Numbered from the stretch's first letter, positions 40,404-49,894 are shown. The stretch: 58,515 nt of DNA from Enterovibrio nigricans DSM 22720 (GCF_900167155.1 NZ_FUXU01000024.1:1-58515), one strand, 5' to 3'. A program made the numbers and translations. The notes: generated from the sequence alone by a model not told the origin.

Positions 40404-41696
40404 TTAGTGCAGTTTCAACGAAGGTCGCAACACACGGTTGATTCGGCTTACCAACATCATCAAACCGGTTTTAACGAAACCATGTAGCGCAATTTGGTGC
40501 ATGCGATACAGAGATATATAAACGATACGTGCCAGACGGCCTTCGACCATCATTGAGCCACGCGTCAAGTTCCCCATCAAACTACCAACCGTTGAAAAAC
40601 GGCTCAGTGAAACCAAAGAGCCATGGTCTTTGTAGACATACTCTTTCAGCTCACGGTCTGTCAGTTTCGCAACGATATTAGAAAAACAGCGGCTTGCCAT
40701 TTGATGCGCAGACTGCGCACGTGGTGGAACCATCGTACCGTCAGCTTGCTCACATGCTGCGCAATCACCAATAACGAAAATGTCTTCATCGCGCGTGGTT
40801 TGCAACGTTGGTTTTACTACCAATTGGTTGATGCGATTTGTTTCCAGCCCGGCGATATCTTTCAAAAAGTCAGGTGCTTTAATACCTGCAGCCCAAACCA
40901 TGATTTGCGCAGAAATCTTATCGCCATCTTTCGTGTTCAGACCATCTTCTTCTGCTTTTACCACCATAGTGCCAGTGCGTACGTTAACACCCAGCTTGAT
41001 TAGCTCTTGCTGCGCGGCACCAGAAATACGTGGAGGCAATGCAGGGAGAATACGCGCACCCGCTTCCACCAAGGTCACGTTAAGCTTAGAGCTATCCAAA
41101 TCCTTGAAGCCGTAGTTATGCAGCTCTTTGATGGCATTGTGTAGTTCAGCCGACAATTCTACGCCTGTTGCACCACCACCAACAATTGCGATATCAACAG
41201 TACCATTCCCTGAATTCGCGTGAAGCTTCAAAAACTCGTTGTTCATTTCATTACGGAAACGACGCGCTTGTTCTGGACTATCAAGGAAAATACAGTTATC
41301 TCGCACACCCGCGGTGTTGAAATCGTTAGAGGTTGAACCTATCGCCATCACTAGAATGTCATAGCTCAGCTCACGCTCTGGCATCAACAATTCACCATCT
41401 GCTTTATCATGCAGAGCTGCAAGTTTAATGGTCTTATTCTCGCGGTTGATGTCCGCCAAACTGCCCAATTGGAAATCGAAAAAATGATTTCTAGCATGCG
41501 CACGATAGCTGATCGCATCAACACCTTCATCCAGTGAACCTGTTGCCACTTCATGCAACAAAGGCTTCCAAAGATGACTTGTTTTGCGATCCACCAAAGT
41601 GACCTTGGCGCGTCCCTTGCGTCCAAGCGTGCGACCTAACTTAGTTGCTAGTTCCAAGCCACCGGCACCGCCACCTACTACGATAATATTGGTCAC
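40404..41696 (-). CDS. ndh: NADH:quinone oxidoreductase type II (NDH-2)
   Basis: A 430-residue peripheral membrane flavoprotein that passes electrons from NADH to quinone without pumping protons. The FAD-binding motif is [18 protein letters not shown] at the N terminus; the NADH-binding motif is [18 protein letters not shown] in the middle; the second FAD contact is [13 protein letters not shown]. The C-terminal amphipathic region anchors it. The start is GTG 41696 with GAGGA 7 nt upstream. A consensus FNR site lies about 210 nt upstream, which fits the anaerobic repression of ndh known in E. coli. Confidence 0.96.
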   Translation of the reverse strand: MTNIIVVGGGAGGLELATKLGRTLGRKGRAKVTLVDRKTSHLWKPLLHEVATGSLDEGVDAISYRAHARNHFFDFQLGSLADINRENKTIKLAALHDKADGELLMPERELSYDILVMAIGSTSNDFNTAGVRDNCIFLDSPEQARRFRNEMNNEFLKLHANSGNGTVDIAIVGGGATGVELSAELHNAIKELHNYGFKDLDSSKLNVTLVEAGARILPALPPRISGAAQQELIKLGVNVRTGTMVVKAEEDGLNTKDGDKISAQIMVWAAGIKAPDFLKDIAGLETNRINQLVVKPTLQTTRDEDIFVIGDCAACEQADGTMVPPRAQSAHQMASRCFSNIVAKLTDRELKEYVYKDHGSLVSLSRFSTVGSLMGNLTRGSMMVEGRLARIVYISLYRMHQIALHGFVKTGLMMLVSRINRVLRPSLKLH

Positions 41697-42062
41697 GACT
41701 ACTTCCTCACCATGAATTTAAAACGAAAAACTGTGTAGTACCCCGCCTTGTGATCGCGGCATACAAAAAATGTGTTGTAGGTAGTGAGGTAAAATTCACT
41801 CATTTTGAGTGACAAGCTGCGATTTTTTGTTTGTCTATTACACGCAACGTATCTGTATCGTTTTCTAAATAACGCTTTTTCAGACCGTTTCATTATACAG
41901 CCAGTTTGATCTCAATCAATTTTTTAATCTAATCATCAACATCGATTGCAGTAAAAACGCGCGTGTTGTTATTAGTTTGAGTGGATTAAATATGGAATGA
42001 AACCAGCATGGGCACACAATGTTGCATTGCGTACCCACTGTTAATGAATGGTCTGGACGTGA
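41697..42062. other. Upstream region of ndh
   Basis: A 366-nt interval between ycfP and ndh, both on the minus strand. It contains a consensus FNR site (41906-41919). A 64-codon open frame at 41699-41893 ends 3 nt before ndh, but its basic, irregular composition suggests it is untranslated leader. No terminator after ycfP is evident apart from a weak CAATG/CATTG hairpin near 42015-42027. Confidence 0.55.
41906..41919. promoter_or_regulatory. FNR binding site upstream of ndh
   Basis: TTGATctcaATCAA is an exact match to the FNR consensus (TTGAT-N4-ATCAA). It is on the upstream side of ndh, whose E. coli homologue is repressed by FNR. Confidence 0.7.
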
Positions 42063-42605
42063 TTAATTTACGTCTTTAAAGGCTTTCATTGCCTGAAGGT
42101 GGCTAGAAATACTGGTAAATTTGTGTGGTTGCTGATCGTCCCAAATGACGTCGTAATGTTCACTCAGTAACCGCGCTGAACGCTCATTATCGAGTACATC
42201 GTCATTTTGGGAAAGGACAACAAGGCATCGCCCTGCATTTTTCTGACGAAAGTCAGCAACACATTTGGTCGAGATATCCGCATACTCCTCAGGACGGTCA
42301 ATGCGTCCTTCCATATTGTCCTCTGGGAATAGATTGGGGTTGAAGATCACTTGCTTGATCCCCGACAGAAAACCGATACGCTCAGACCAAAATCCTCCCA
42401 GTCCAACACCACAAATCAAGGGATATTTGTCGTCGGATAGCGCCATATGCTTATTCACTTCCTTCAGTAAATGTTGCATATCATGTTTGGGGTGTAATGT
42501 GCTGTAGTTGATAAAACGAATGTCTGGGTCAATGAACTGCAATTGCATGACCTTTTCATGGTTTCCAGGGCTTGTAGAGTCAAAGCCATGAAGATAGATA
42601 ATCAC
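42063..42605 (-). CDS. ycfP: YcfP (UPF0227) alpha/beta-fold esterase-like protein
   Basis: A 180-residue protein with the YcfP pattern: [17 protein letters not shown] at the start, [16 protein letters not shown] around the nucleophile elbow and [11 protein letters not shown] after it. In place of the usual GxSxG the elbow is GVGLGG, as in YcfP, so a classical serine hydrolase is unlikely. The start is GTG 42605 with GAGGG 8 nt upstream. It is next to ndh on the same strand, as in enterobacteria; nagZ, which sits upstream of it in E. coli, is absent here. Confidence 0.93.
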   Translation of the reverse strand: MIIYLHGFDSTSPGNHEKVMQLQFIDPDIRFINYSTLHPKHDMQHLLKEVNKHMALSDDKYPLICGVGLGGFWSERIGFLSGIKQVIFNPNLFPEDNMEGRIDRPEEYADISTKCVADFRQKNAGRCLVVLSQNDDVLDNERSARLLSEHYDVIWDDQQPHKFTSISSHLQAMKAFKDVN

Positions 42606-42839
42606 AAAAATTCCCTCTTAAACCGTGCTGGCGTATTTGACCGCCAGTCTCTCTTACCCCAATTACACTGTGCCGAGGCAGCTTGCTGCTTCCGTGTTAC
42701 CCGCAAACACAGCATGATTGGTCATTCTCATTATCAAGTTGATAACACATATAAATACAAATTCACATACTTTCGTTATGGTTAAATGGGGAAAAATGGT
42801 GTCCTTCAATAAAATCCACTTGAATTGGTGAAAGTTTAA

Positions 42840-43694
42840 TCAATCCAGCAATGCATTGATGTCCCGAGAAATAGACGTCAGCTTTTCCCGCATTGCATTC
42901 CGCTGTTTCTCAGACAAGTGCTTGTCTATGCGTTGAAGCAGTTCGTATCTCCTTGCCTGATGCAACGCTATCTCTTTCTCATATGCCTCACTTTGAAAAG
43001 ATACGATCTTCGCAAAGTACGCATTGATTCGATTGTGGAGATCAGGGGCATCGCGCTCTGTAAGTATCTTCGTCAAATCTGCCATCAGTTCATCACGAAT
43101 AGCATAGAAAACAGGACGCATCTCGATTTGATAACTCGCCATTTCAAGAAACTGTCGCGATTGCGCGGTGTTTACCGATTCAACCCAAAACATCGCATGC
43201 TTTATAAGCTTCTCCTGACGCTTTTTCTGTTGTAATTGCAAATTACCTTCATTCGCTTTCTTAATGGCTTTATCAATGTTCTGAGACAATACAGCGAGCC
43301 ATTGATCAGCTTGATCGTTATCCAGTGATCGAACCAAATTGGTCAGCGCGGGTGTCAACCCTTCCAGAGAAGCCAAAATCCGTGTATTGACATCGCTGTG
43401 ATACGCCCCCACTTTCGAATAACTCAGCGGTTGAGCCATGTCTCTTTCAAGCTGGGTAATCAACGCATGAATCTTTGGGAGTTCATGCTGACGATGCCAC
43501 GCATGGAATGCTTCTAAATCGCTGTCCCACTGCTTTTGTTGTGCTGAAGTCAAATCAACATAATCAGACAGGTAATAATCAACCCAAAAAGGCAAGGTGT
43601 TATAGGCAAGTTGGTTGGTGCATGCAGAGAGGAGAAACATCAGCACGATAAAAGGCAAAGTTTTCCATGTTCTTAGCCTAAGTATCCGCATCAT
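42840..43694 (-). CDS. DUF6279 family lipoprotein
   Basis: A 284-residue predicted lipoprotein. The signal peptide ends in the lipobox LLSAC with Cys25. The mature part begins TNQLAYNTLPFWVDYYLSDYVDLTSAQQKQWD, the hallmark of the DUF6279 family, and is almost entirely helical with many charged residues. GGAGG precedes two adjacent ATG codons, so either may be used. It follows the thiK-like gene by 15 nt and continues the run of envelope genes hinT to ycfP. Its function is unknown; it stands at the place where nagZ is found in E. coli. Confidence 0.85.
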   Translation of the reverse strand: MMRILRLRTWKTLPFIVLMFLLSACTNQLAYNTLPFWVDYYLSDYVDLTSAQQKQWDSDLEAFHAWHRQHELPKIHALITQLERDMAQPLSYSKVGAYHSDVNTRILASLEGLTPALTNLVRSLDNDQADQWLAVLSQNIDKAIKKANEGNLQLQQKKRQEKLIKHAMFWVESVNTAQSRQFLEMASYQIEMRPVFYAIRDELMADLTKILTERDAPDLHNRINAYFAKIVSFQSEAYEKEIALHQARRYELLQRIDKHLSEKQRNAMREKLTSISRDINALLD

Positions 43695-43709
43695 TTCTCC
43701 TCCTGAAAA

Positions 43710-44555
43710 CTAAGGATGATTTTGTATATAGTCTTCCACCTTTCGTTGGAAGAAGTGTTTTCTTTCCTTGTATATATCTAAGCCATACAGCTCGTAGCCC
43801 AATGCATACCAAAGGACTCCCAGATAGTCAGCGACAGGTAGCCAACGCTGGCAATGCATCAACCACCTTTCTTTATCTGCAATGCCTTTAATTTGACAGT
43901 ATCTGTCCACTAAGGTTTCAAGTTCAAAGCCATTCGCCAACGATGTCATGACGATGTCCATCGCCGGATCGCCCAGCGCTGCATATTCCCAATCGATTAA
44001 TGACACGCTACCTTCGGGCGTCCGAATCACATTGTAATAGCCGAGATCATAATGGCAGGTCGTCAGCGGTAAACCACTCACGAATACATGATTTTGAAAA
44101 TACGTATGTATCTGAGATATCGACCTATCAACGGAAGACGGCGTCAGTTGCGAATAGTAATATGCACCTTTTACAAACGGATCAAAATGAAGCGACATGG
44201 GTGGCAAAGCATGCACATCGGCAAGCAAACGTGCTGTGAGGTCAAACTCCGCCGATTGCAGCATTTCCCCGTCAACCCAAGGGTTTAGAAGCCCTTCATC
44301 AAGAAGGTAAGCGGGCGCAGAGGCTATACCTACCTTGCTGGCAAACGTCAGCGCTTCATATTCTGTGGCACGGTTTAAACCAAAAGCGTCTGTCGAATGG
44401 CCATTTGGCCGCCACACATATGATTTTCCTGAATCATCAGTGACTTTCATACAGAGATTACTTAAACCGCCGACGAGCGCTTCCACGTTGTCCACAATTA
44501 AATAAGGCTGCAACAGAGAAACCAGAGCAGCCTTTTCATTTTCAATGTTTGGCAC
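43710..44555 (-). CDS. Aminoglycoside-phosphotransferase-fold kinase, probable thiamine kinase ThiK
   Basis: A 281-residue kinase of the APH/choline kinase fold. The catalytic loop is CHYDLGYYNVI (Brenner-type HxDxxxxN), and the metal-binding DFG-like motif is LIDWEYA. GGLSNLCMKV near the N terminus is the nucleotide-binding part. By its place behind lpoB it corresponds to E. coli thiK (ycfN), which phosphorylates thiamine, but choline or another small alcohol cannot be excluded. It uses a GTG start 3 nt after the lpoB stop; the ribosome binding site is weak, suggesting coupling to lpoB. Confidence 0.8.
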   Translation of the reverse strand: MPNIENEKAALVSLLQPYLIVDNVEALVGGLSNLCMKVTDDSGKSYVWRPNGHSTDAFGLNRATEYEALTFASKVGIASAPAYLLDEGLLNPWVDGEMLQSAEFDLTARLLADVHALPPMSLHFDPFVKGAYYYSQLTPSSVDRSISQIHTYFQNHVFVSGLPLTTCHYDLGYYNVIRTPEGSVSLIDWEYAALGDPAMDIVMTSLANGFELETLVDRYCQIKGIADKERWLMHCQRWLPVADYLGVLWYALGYELYGLDIYKERKHFFQRKVEDYIQNHP

Positions 44556-44558
44556 GAA

Positions 44559-45149
44559 TTACCATCCGAGCAGAGACTTCGATTGCTTCTTGCGGATTTC
44601 AGTTTCGTCAGCCCATTCAATAAGGCCCGTTTCCAAATCCATCAGACGCATGGTCATTTTGTAGTAAACGTCTTCGTCGCTACCATCGCGTTTCACGATG
44701 CTCGCTAGGTTGCCGTATAGCATGTACTGTGCGCCTACCATTTTACCAAACTGGATAGCGGTGCCCGGATTAACCAATGCGTCATTGTTCTGGAAATCCA
44801 GTTGTTCACGAACCTGTTCAACACGGGTCATATCAACGAAGCGGAACTTACCCGATTTCAACATACGCGTGCTGATGCTGTCAGTGATCGATTCGGTATC
44901 AATATGCTCAGCGGTTTTATTCTTGATAGATTCCACGAAAACAATAGGTCGATTATCTCGTGTAATCGCAGTCACCGCACCTGAAGACAACATGCTGTCG
45001 GTCATTTCTACCGCAATAGTTTGAAGATCGGTCGAACCAAACTCGATGGTTGTCGTTTCTACTTCCTGCGCATCCCCGTAACTGACTTTTTGCGAACAAC
45101 CGCCAAGTACCAGAGCTACACCCACGAGCGCAATAACGCTTTTATTCAT
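44559..45149 (-). CDS. lpoB: Penicillin-binding protein activator LpoB
   Basis: A 196-residue outer-membrane lipoprotein that activates the bifunctional synthase PBP1B. The signal peptide ends in LGGC with Cys18. The mature domain shows the LpoB pattern: FGSTDLQTIAVEMTDSML, RPIVFVESIKNKTAEHIDTE, and a C-terminal block MRLMDLETGLIEWADETEIRKK. The linker between Cys18 and the globular part is short compared with E. coli LpoB (213 residues), where a long disordered stretch spans the periplasm. It lies between ycfL and thiK, as in enterobacteria. Confidence 0.93.
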   Translation of the reverse strand: MNKSVIALVGVALVLGGCSQKVSYGDAQEVETTTIEFGSTDLQTIAVEMTDSMLSSGAVTAITRDNRPIVFVESIKNKTAEHIDTESITDSISTRMLKSGKFRFVDMTRVEQVREQLDFQNNDALVNPGTAIQFGKMVGAQYMLYGNLASIVKRDGSDEDVYYKMTMRLMDLETGLIEWADETEIRKKQSKSLLGW

Positions 45150-45177
45150 TCTGAATTCCTGTTTTATCTTTCACGTT

Positions 45178-45567
45178 TCACTGAACATTCCGCAATGACA
45201 CGCGGAAGTTTGTCGCATTTGAATTCAACGCGACGCCCTGCAATGTTACCGAGTCGCCACCATAAACAATAAATGGCTTCCAAGGGGAGTTCCCGTTATC
45301 CACCTCCAAACCTTGGGCGTCATACCAGTTAAATCGGTACTGAAGATTTTGTACGTCACTGCTCTTGTTTGTCACTTTGACTTGAGCAAGCAATCGGTCA
45401 TTCACAATACTGGTTTGCGCATTGCCAAACTCTAGCGCTTTTCCAAGCATGCTGTTTCCGAGCACAACATTTTGGTTTCTACTGTCAATGCTAATGCCAG
45501 TAGAAGAATTCGTTGCACAACCTGCTACAAAAAGCACTGCTGACAACAATACAACTGCATATCGCAT
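45178..45567 (-). CDS. ycfL: YcfL family lipoprotein
   Basis: A 129-residue lipoprotein with lipobox VAGC (Cys17). The mature domain has the DUF1425 pattern: a beta-sandwich with NDRLLAQVKVTNKSSD, then LQYRFNWYDAQGLEVD and VTLQGVALNSNATNFRVSLR. The start at ATG 45567 overlaps the stop of the COG3014 gene by one base (TGATG) and has AGGAGG ahead of it; the longer open frame is only overlap with the upstream gene. It sits before lpoB, as in E. coli. The function is unproven, but the fold resembles lipoprotein chaperones. Confidence 0.88.
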   Translation of the reverse strand: MRYAVVLLSAVLFVAGCATNSSTGISIDSRNQNVVLGNSMLGKALEFGNAQTSIVNDRLLAQVKVTNKSSDVQNLQYRFNWYDAQGLEVDNGNSPWKPFIVYGGDSVTLQGVALNSNATNFRVSLRNVQ

Positions 45568-47012
45568 CAGACTCCTCCTAAAGTTCCTTGCCAGTCCACC
45601 ACTTCCCCACTTGCCATCGACAGCCAAAGAAGTGTTGTCCTTTCAGGGGTTAAATTCACTGTTATCGTTTTACCGTCTATCGAAAGTTCATGCTTACCAG
45701 GCCGTATATACACACTATACAAGCTGGCTCGCGCAGGTAAGGTTTGCCAGCTTCGTGTATCTGGCTGCTCACTCACGGCATTGTAAACACTGGTGAGTAA
45801 ACTCCCTAAACCCGACTCATCGTTTTTAGAAATGGACTTATGTAATTCATTTTTCGCCAAAACCCTTAAAATTTGGCGCACTACCATACCAGGCATCGCC
45901 TCATTCAGCGCGTGTCTAGCCATGGCATTCACGTCGGCCAGTGCGTCTAAGCGAACTCTTTTGCCATCAAGGCTGAAAGATTCTGGCTGTGTCCCACGGC
46001 TCTGCGCATAGTATGGCAATGCCAGAGTATGAGATTCGACATTTCCGTTGCTGTCTGTTACCCAAAAAGGGAGACGCCAACCGAGTCTCGCGTCAACAAA
46101 TCCGTCTTCGACTAGTACCACCAGCTTCGCACTGCCTTTGGCGGGTGCCGCATAATCCCCATATTTCCTTTCTAGCAGCTTGAGTTCACTCTTGCGCCCC
46201 TGCTTCGCCGCAACTCGCATGGCTGCGTCTGCAACATAGTGATTGTTTGGCACGACAGCAAGTGCTCGATTGTAATCAATAAAGGCACTATTTTCATTGC
46301 CTTCTGCCTCGTAGAGCAGTGCCGACAAATAAAACAGGTACGCATTTTGAACTGCGCCAAGTAAATCACTGGATTGAGGGTATCGAGACAATATTGCACC
46401 AACGTTATCTGAAATACCGTGTTCACTTGCACTTTCTTCGGCTAACGTCAGTTCTTTTTCACGTAGTTTTTTCGCGTCTTCCTGAATTTGCTTGGCACGT
46501 CTGACTTCAACCAGTGCGCCTTGCAAATCGCCTTTCTCCAAATAACTTCTTACTCGATATAAATGCAAAAATCCGAGCTCATAAGAAGGCGCTACGTAAG
46601 TCAGTGCATTGTCGTTTGTTGCGAGCGCACCCACCTGATTAAAGCCTTCTGATACCTGAATAACAGCTTGGCTAGCCTGCTCTTTCGCGGCCAAATCAGC
46701 CAAGTTCAAGGCGTCGTGCATTTGAGCTTGATCTCCGGCCATCAGTGCCAGCCTAGATCGTTCCATTTCGTCAAGAACGTTTCCACCAGCCCCTAAAGGC
46801 AGCGCGTCGATCGCCTCAGAAAATGCACCTTGTTGCGCCAGAGAACGTGATTCAGACATTCCTGCCGAATAGTGGCTGAACAAGCCCTGAACTGACATAT
46901 TGGCACAGCCCACTAGCCCGACCATAAGAACACTGGTCAGGATGAGTTTTTTGACAGGCGAAAAAGAAGCCCTGCTATATGAAGCGAGGGCTTTATTTAA
47001 TTTTGATTTCAT
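45567..47012 (-). CDS. COG3014 lipoprotein with TPR-like repeats
   Basis: A 481-residue predicted lipoprotein (lipobox LVGC, Cys36) of COG3014. The N-terminal two thirds are helical and TPR-like (for example LHLYRVRSYLEKGDLQGAL and ENSAFIDYNRALAVVPNNHY). The C-terminal third is beta-rich and contains VVLVEDGFVDARLGWRLPF. Its start overlaps the hinT stop (TAATG), and its stop overlaps the ycfL start, so translation is coupled from hinT to ycfL. The family is widespread in marine gammaproteobacteria beside lpoB, which hints at a role in murein synthesis or lipoprotein assembly; no function is established. Confidence 0.85.
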   Translation of the reverse strand: MKSKLNKALASYSRASFSPVKKLILTSVLMVGLVGCANMSVQGLFSHYSAGMSESRSLAQQGAFSEAIDALPLGAGGNVLDEMERSRLALMAGDQAQMHDALNLADLAAKEQASQAVIQVSEGFNQVGALATNDNALTYVAPSYELGFLHLYRVRSYLEKGDLQGALVEVRRAKQIQEDAKKLREKELTLAEESASEHGISDNVGAILSRYPQSSDLLGAVQNAYLFYLSALLYEAEGNENSAFIDYNRALAVVPNNHYVADAAMRVAAKQGRKSELKLLERKYGDYAAPAKGSAKLVVLVEDGFVDARLGWRLPFWVTDSNGNVESHTLALPYYAQSRGTQPESFSLDGKRVRLDALADVNAMARHALNEAMPGMVVRQILRVLAKNELHKSISKNDESGLGSLLTSVYNAVSEQPDTRSWQTLPARASLYSVYIRPGKHELSIDGKTITVNLTPERTTLLWLSMASGEVVDWQGTLGGV

Positions 47013-47362
47013 TAGTTGAGAAGCAATGGTCCGAGTGGACGTCCACCAACCAAATGCATATGAATATGGTACACCTCCTGACCACCGTGAACGTTACAGT
47101 TCATGATCAAGCGATAACCGTCTTCGGCAATACCTTCTTCTGCAGCAAGTTTACGCGCAACGGTGAACATGCGACCCATTGCGGCCTCATCTTCAACCTC
47201 TATGTCGTTAACTGTCGGGATAAGTTTATTTGGAATGATCAAAAGATGGCTTGGGGCACGAGGGTTAATATCGCGAAAAGCCGTGACAAGATCATCTTGG
47301 TAAACCACGTCAGCCGGAATTTCCTTGCGAATGATTTTACTGAATATGGTTTCTTCAGCCAC
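47012..47362 (-). CDS. hinT: HIT-family purine nucleoside phosphoramidase HinT
   Basis: A 116-residue histidine-triad protein that hydrolyses adenosine 5'-phosphoramidates and related mixed anhydrides. The triad HIHMH lies near residues 99-103; conserved [17 protein letters not shown] and [21 protein letters not shown] are present. The start is GTG 47362, giving [11 protein letters not shown] aligned with E. coli HinT (119 residues), with GGAG 7 nt upstream. That ribosome binding site sits in one arm of a CAGCTCC/GGAGCTG hairpin. It is the first gene of the run to ycfL and lpoB. Confidence 0.95.
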   Translation of the reverse strand: MAEETIFSKIIRKEIPADVVYQDDLVTAFRDINPRAPSHLLIIPNKLIPTVNDIEVEDEAAMGRMFTVARKLAAEEGIAEDGYRLIMNCNVHGGQEVYHIHMHLVGGRPLGPLLLN

Positions 47363-47365
47363 GAG

Positions 47366-47395
47366 CAGCTCCAAATTAATGATTTCAAGGAGCTG
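47366..47395 (-). promoter_or_regulatory. Hairpin that pairs with the hinT ribosome binding site
   Basis: In the hinT leader CAGCTCC (47395-47389) can pair with GGAGCTG (47372-47366), which contains the GGAG ribosome binding site. The loop is 16 nt, and the GTG start lies 3 nt beyond the stem. Confidence 0.5.
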
Positions 47396-47476
47396 TAAGT
47401 ATGCTTTACCCCGATAAATTGAGCAATAATGAACACTGTTTTTAGATAAAATTCGCTATTTGCGGTTACGCACTCA

Positions 47477-47501
47477 GCATTGTTTATTAATTAAACAATG
47501 C
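47477..47501. repeat. Perfect AT-rich inverted repeat in the hinT/MCP intergenic region
   Basis: GCATTGTTTA-ttaat-TAAACAATGC: 10-bp arms with a 5-nt centre. It lies about 115 nt upstream of hinT and 315 nt upstream of the chemoreceptor. It looks like an operator; the regulator is unknown. Confidence 0.6.
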
Positions 47502-47815
47502 GAAAAAGTAAACACAACGGAAGTATCACCAACTAGACGTTTATTAATCAAAGTCTCAGCATTTTTGCGTCCTACTTCAAATACTAGGAAGCACAGCCAT
47601 TTTTTACCGTAAAGATTCTGAAATACTTGCAGATGATAAGAAAAGCAAAGTGTTGCATTACACAGAGCGTGTAACGCCGCGACGCTTTTTTTAACATCAA
47701 GCAAGTTTGACAGTCTAGATTTGCTCTCGATTGTAAAACCAAGCAACCGACCGTTTGTTGTAGTACGGAAGCGAAAGTGGGGAGCACCAGCCATAAACTG
47801 GTGGGAGGAATAAAA

Positions 47816-49819
47816 ATGGCAAAGAAACGACAAAGTTCTGTAATCCGCAGAATGTATGCTGGTTTTGCAGTGCTGGCCGTCAGCCTTGTGGCGACCAATA
47901 CGCTTAACATAAACAGTTCTCAAAATATTCATGACCAATTAGAGGTTGTGACCTCCGAAGCCCTGCCCTTAGTATCAATGTCTAACGATGCAAGTGTTAG
48001 CCTGCTTGCTGCGGACAAAATCTTTAAAGATTATCTGACCACGAACAATGTTTCTCAAAGCACAGAAGTATTGGAAAGCTTTGAGGCCGCGCGTGCAAGA
48101 TTCGATCGCGCTTTGGCAAAACTGGATGAAGCATCTTCGGATCAACCAGAACTCGAAAACCAACTGACGCAGCTTCGTGAGATTCAGTCACGCTACTTCG
48201 CTGAAGCCGCTACCGCTATCGATAATTATCAGCGTCAACAAGCTGCACAAGATGAAGGCGTCAAATCCGCACGCCAATTCCAGCGGATGAACACACAGCT
48301 CGCCCTTGGCATGCAGGACTTCATCGCAAACAATGGCAACAACACCATCAAGATCATTTCTAAAACCTATTTTAAAAAGCTTAACGAGACAGAGACACAT
48401 ACGTCAGATGCACTTGCGAGCATGAGCTTAGACGATGTCAACAAAGCGATTACGGAAAACAAACGTAGTATTCGTCAATTGAACTACTCTTTCCGCTCTT
48501 TGACATCTCAACTGCCAGAGCTCACCGAGAAATTCCAGAAAGACTTAGACCTGTTCACCAAAGACGTGAGCCGTGAAGGTGGTGTGCTTGATCAGCACTA
48601 TGCCTATCTGGTCGCGACAAACGAACTGTACGACAACATCGGTGTTCTTGCTGACGAAGTGGATAACGCGATGTCGATACTGACCTCGTACCGCACGCAG
48701 GCCGAAGTCGTCATGGCGGAGTCTATTGAGAACGCAAACCATGTATTCAAAACCGGTGTGCAGCAAACCATCGTTATTGGTATTTTGATTCTGGCCATCA
48801 CTGTATTTATTGGTTGGAACATCGCACGTAGCGTGCGTAAACCACTTAGCAATACGCTTGCTGTGCTTGAGGCGATTACTGAAGGCGACATGACGAAGCG
48901 CATTGACGTAAAAGAGCATAACGAATTCGGACAACTTGCTGACCACATCAATACGCTCGCCGCCAATCTGCAAGATATTCTTCGTCAGCTAAGAGATGCC
49001 GCCGAAGATCAGGCCCAAATTGCAGCTCAGAACCAATCAACAACACAAACAGCAAAATCTCAGCTTAACGAACAGCGTCAACAAACGACAGCCGTTGCCG
49101 CAGCAATGACAGAGATGGAGCACTCAGTCCAAGATGTCGCAAACAGCGCACAGCAAACCATGGATAAAGTCATGGAAGTGGGCGATGCTGCGGCCAAAGG
49201 TCGCGAAATCATGACGCGCAGTATCAGCACAACGCATCAACTGTCTACGCGCCTTGATGAATCTGTTGCGGTTGTTTCGTCGCTTCAAGAGATGACATCG
49301 AGCATTGAAACAATACTCGACGTTATCAGCAATATTGCTGACCAAACAAACTTGCTGGCCCTGAATGCCGCGATAGAAGCAGCTCGTGCAGGCGAACAAG
49401 GTCGTGGATTTGCAGTCGTCGCCGACGAAGTTCGCGTACTGGCTAAGCGTACCTCTGACTCCACGTCAGAAATTGAAGACATGATCAGCAAGCTACAAAC
49501 GCAATCTCGTGAAGCAGTGACCGTTATGCAAGAGTGCGTTGACGAAATGAGTAACAGCGTCACACAAGCGTCTGATGCGAACTCTGCCATGGAAGAGATT
49601 GAAGCCATCATCATGATGATCAGCGACATGAGCAGCCAGATTGCACAGGCGGCAGCGGAACAGAGAACCACATCAGCGGATATTGCACGAAACGTTGAAC
49701 ACATCAGCTTTATCGCTGACAGCAGTTACAATGCGATGCAGGATGTGGCGAGCGCTAGTGACCGATTAGACGAGCAAGCAGTAACACAGAACAACTTGGT
49801 ACACCGATTTACCGTTTAA
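47816..49819 (+). CDS. Methyl-accepting chemotaxis protein with helical periplasmic domain
   Basis: A 667-residue chemoreceptor. A basic start ([11 protein letters not shown]) leads into TM1 (about residues 12-30). The periplasmic region (31-313) is almost all helical, like a four-helix-bundle sensor. TM2 is at about 316-336, followed by HAMP ([20 protein letters not shown]) and the signalling domain with tip sequence EQ-type [18 protein letters not shown] near residue 508. There is no C-terminal pentapeptide. ATG 47816 is chosen because GGAGGA lies just upstream; the longer open frame from 47777 has no support. It is not similar to the first receptor outside the signalling domain. The ligand is unknown. 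Confidence 0.92.
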   Translation: MAKKRQSSVIRRMYAGFAVLAVSLVATNTLNINSSQNIHDQLEVVTSEALPLVSMSNDASVSLLAADKIFKDYLTTNNVSQSTEVLESFEAARARFDRALAKLDEASSDQPELENQLTQLREIQSRYFAEAATAIDNYQRQQAAQDEGVKSARQFQRMNTQLALGMQDFIANNGNNTIKIISKTYFKKLNETETHTSDALASMSLDDVNKAITENKRSIRQLNYSFRSLTSQLPELTEKFQKDLDLFTKDVSREGGVLDQHYAYLVATNELYDNIGVLADEVDNAMSILTSYRTQAEVVMAESIENANHVFKTGVQQTIVIGILILAITVFIGWNIARSVRKPLSNTLAVLEAITEGDMTKRIDVKEHNEFGQLADHINTLAANLQDILRQLRDAAEDQAQIAAQNQSTTQTAKSQLNEQRQQTTAVAAAMTEMEHSVQDVANSAQQTMDKVMEVGDAAAKGREIMTRSISTTHQLSTRLDESVAVVSSLQEMTSSIETILDVISNIADQTNLLALNAAIEAARAGEQGRGFAVVADEVRVLAKRTSDSTSEIEDMISKLQTQSREAVTVMQECVDEMSNSVTQASDANSAMEEIEAIIMMISDMSSQIAQAAAEQRTTSADIARNVEHISFIADSSYNAMQDVASASDRLDEQAVTQNNLVHRFTV

Positions 49820-49840
49820 TCAGCAAAATCCAATAGCGAA

Positions 49841-49866
49841 GAGGGCATCAATCGATGCCCTTTTTT
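49841..49866 (+). terminator. Terminator after the second chemoreceptor
   Basis: GGGCATC and GATGCCC form a 7-bp stem with a 4-nt loop, extended by A-T pairs and followed by T6. Confidence 0.9.
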
Positions 49867-49894
49867 CGGATGAAGAACACAGCGTCACAGCTAT

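Larger units (their letters stand above)
47363..47815. other. Divergent region between hinT and the second chemoreceptor
   Basis: A 453-nt interval with no credible ORF. It holds the hinT leader hairpin (47366-47395), a perfect 25-nt inverted repeat (47477-47501) and, just before the chemoreceptor, a CACCAG/CTGGTG hairpin (47785-47803) that abuts the GGAGG ribosome binding site. Confidence 0.6.

Noticed and set aside
41699-41893. 64-codon open frame ending 3 nt before ndh
   Set aside because: Basic, irregular composition, no family resemblance and no clear ribosome binding site; it is more likely the ndh leader region.
45568-45627. 20-codon N-terminal extension of ycfL
   Set aside because: It lies within the end of the COG3014 gene, while the inner ATG has an AGGAGG site and gives a proper lipoprotein signal.
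47700-47815. Possible c-di-GMP (GEMM) riboswitch in the chemoreceptor leader
   Set aside because: Chemoreceptor leaders in Vibrionaceae sometimes carry one, but the conserved core sequences of the class are absent here.
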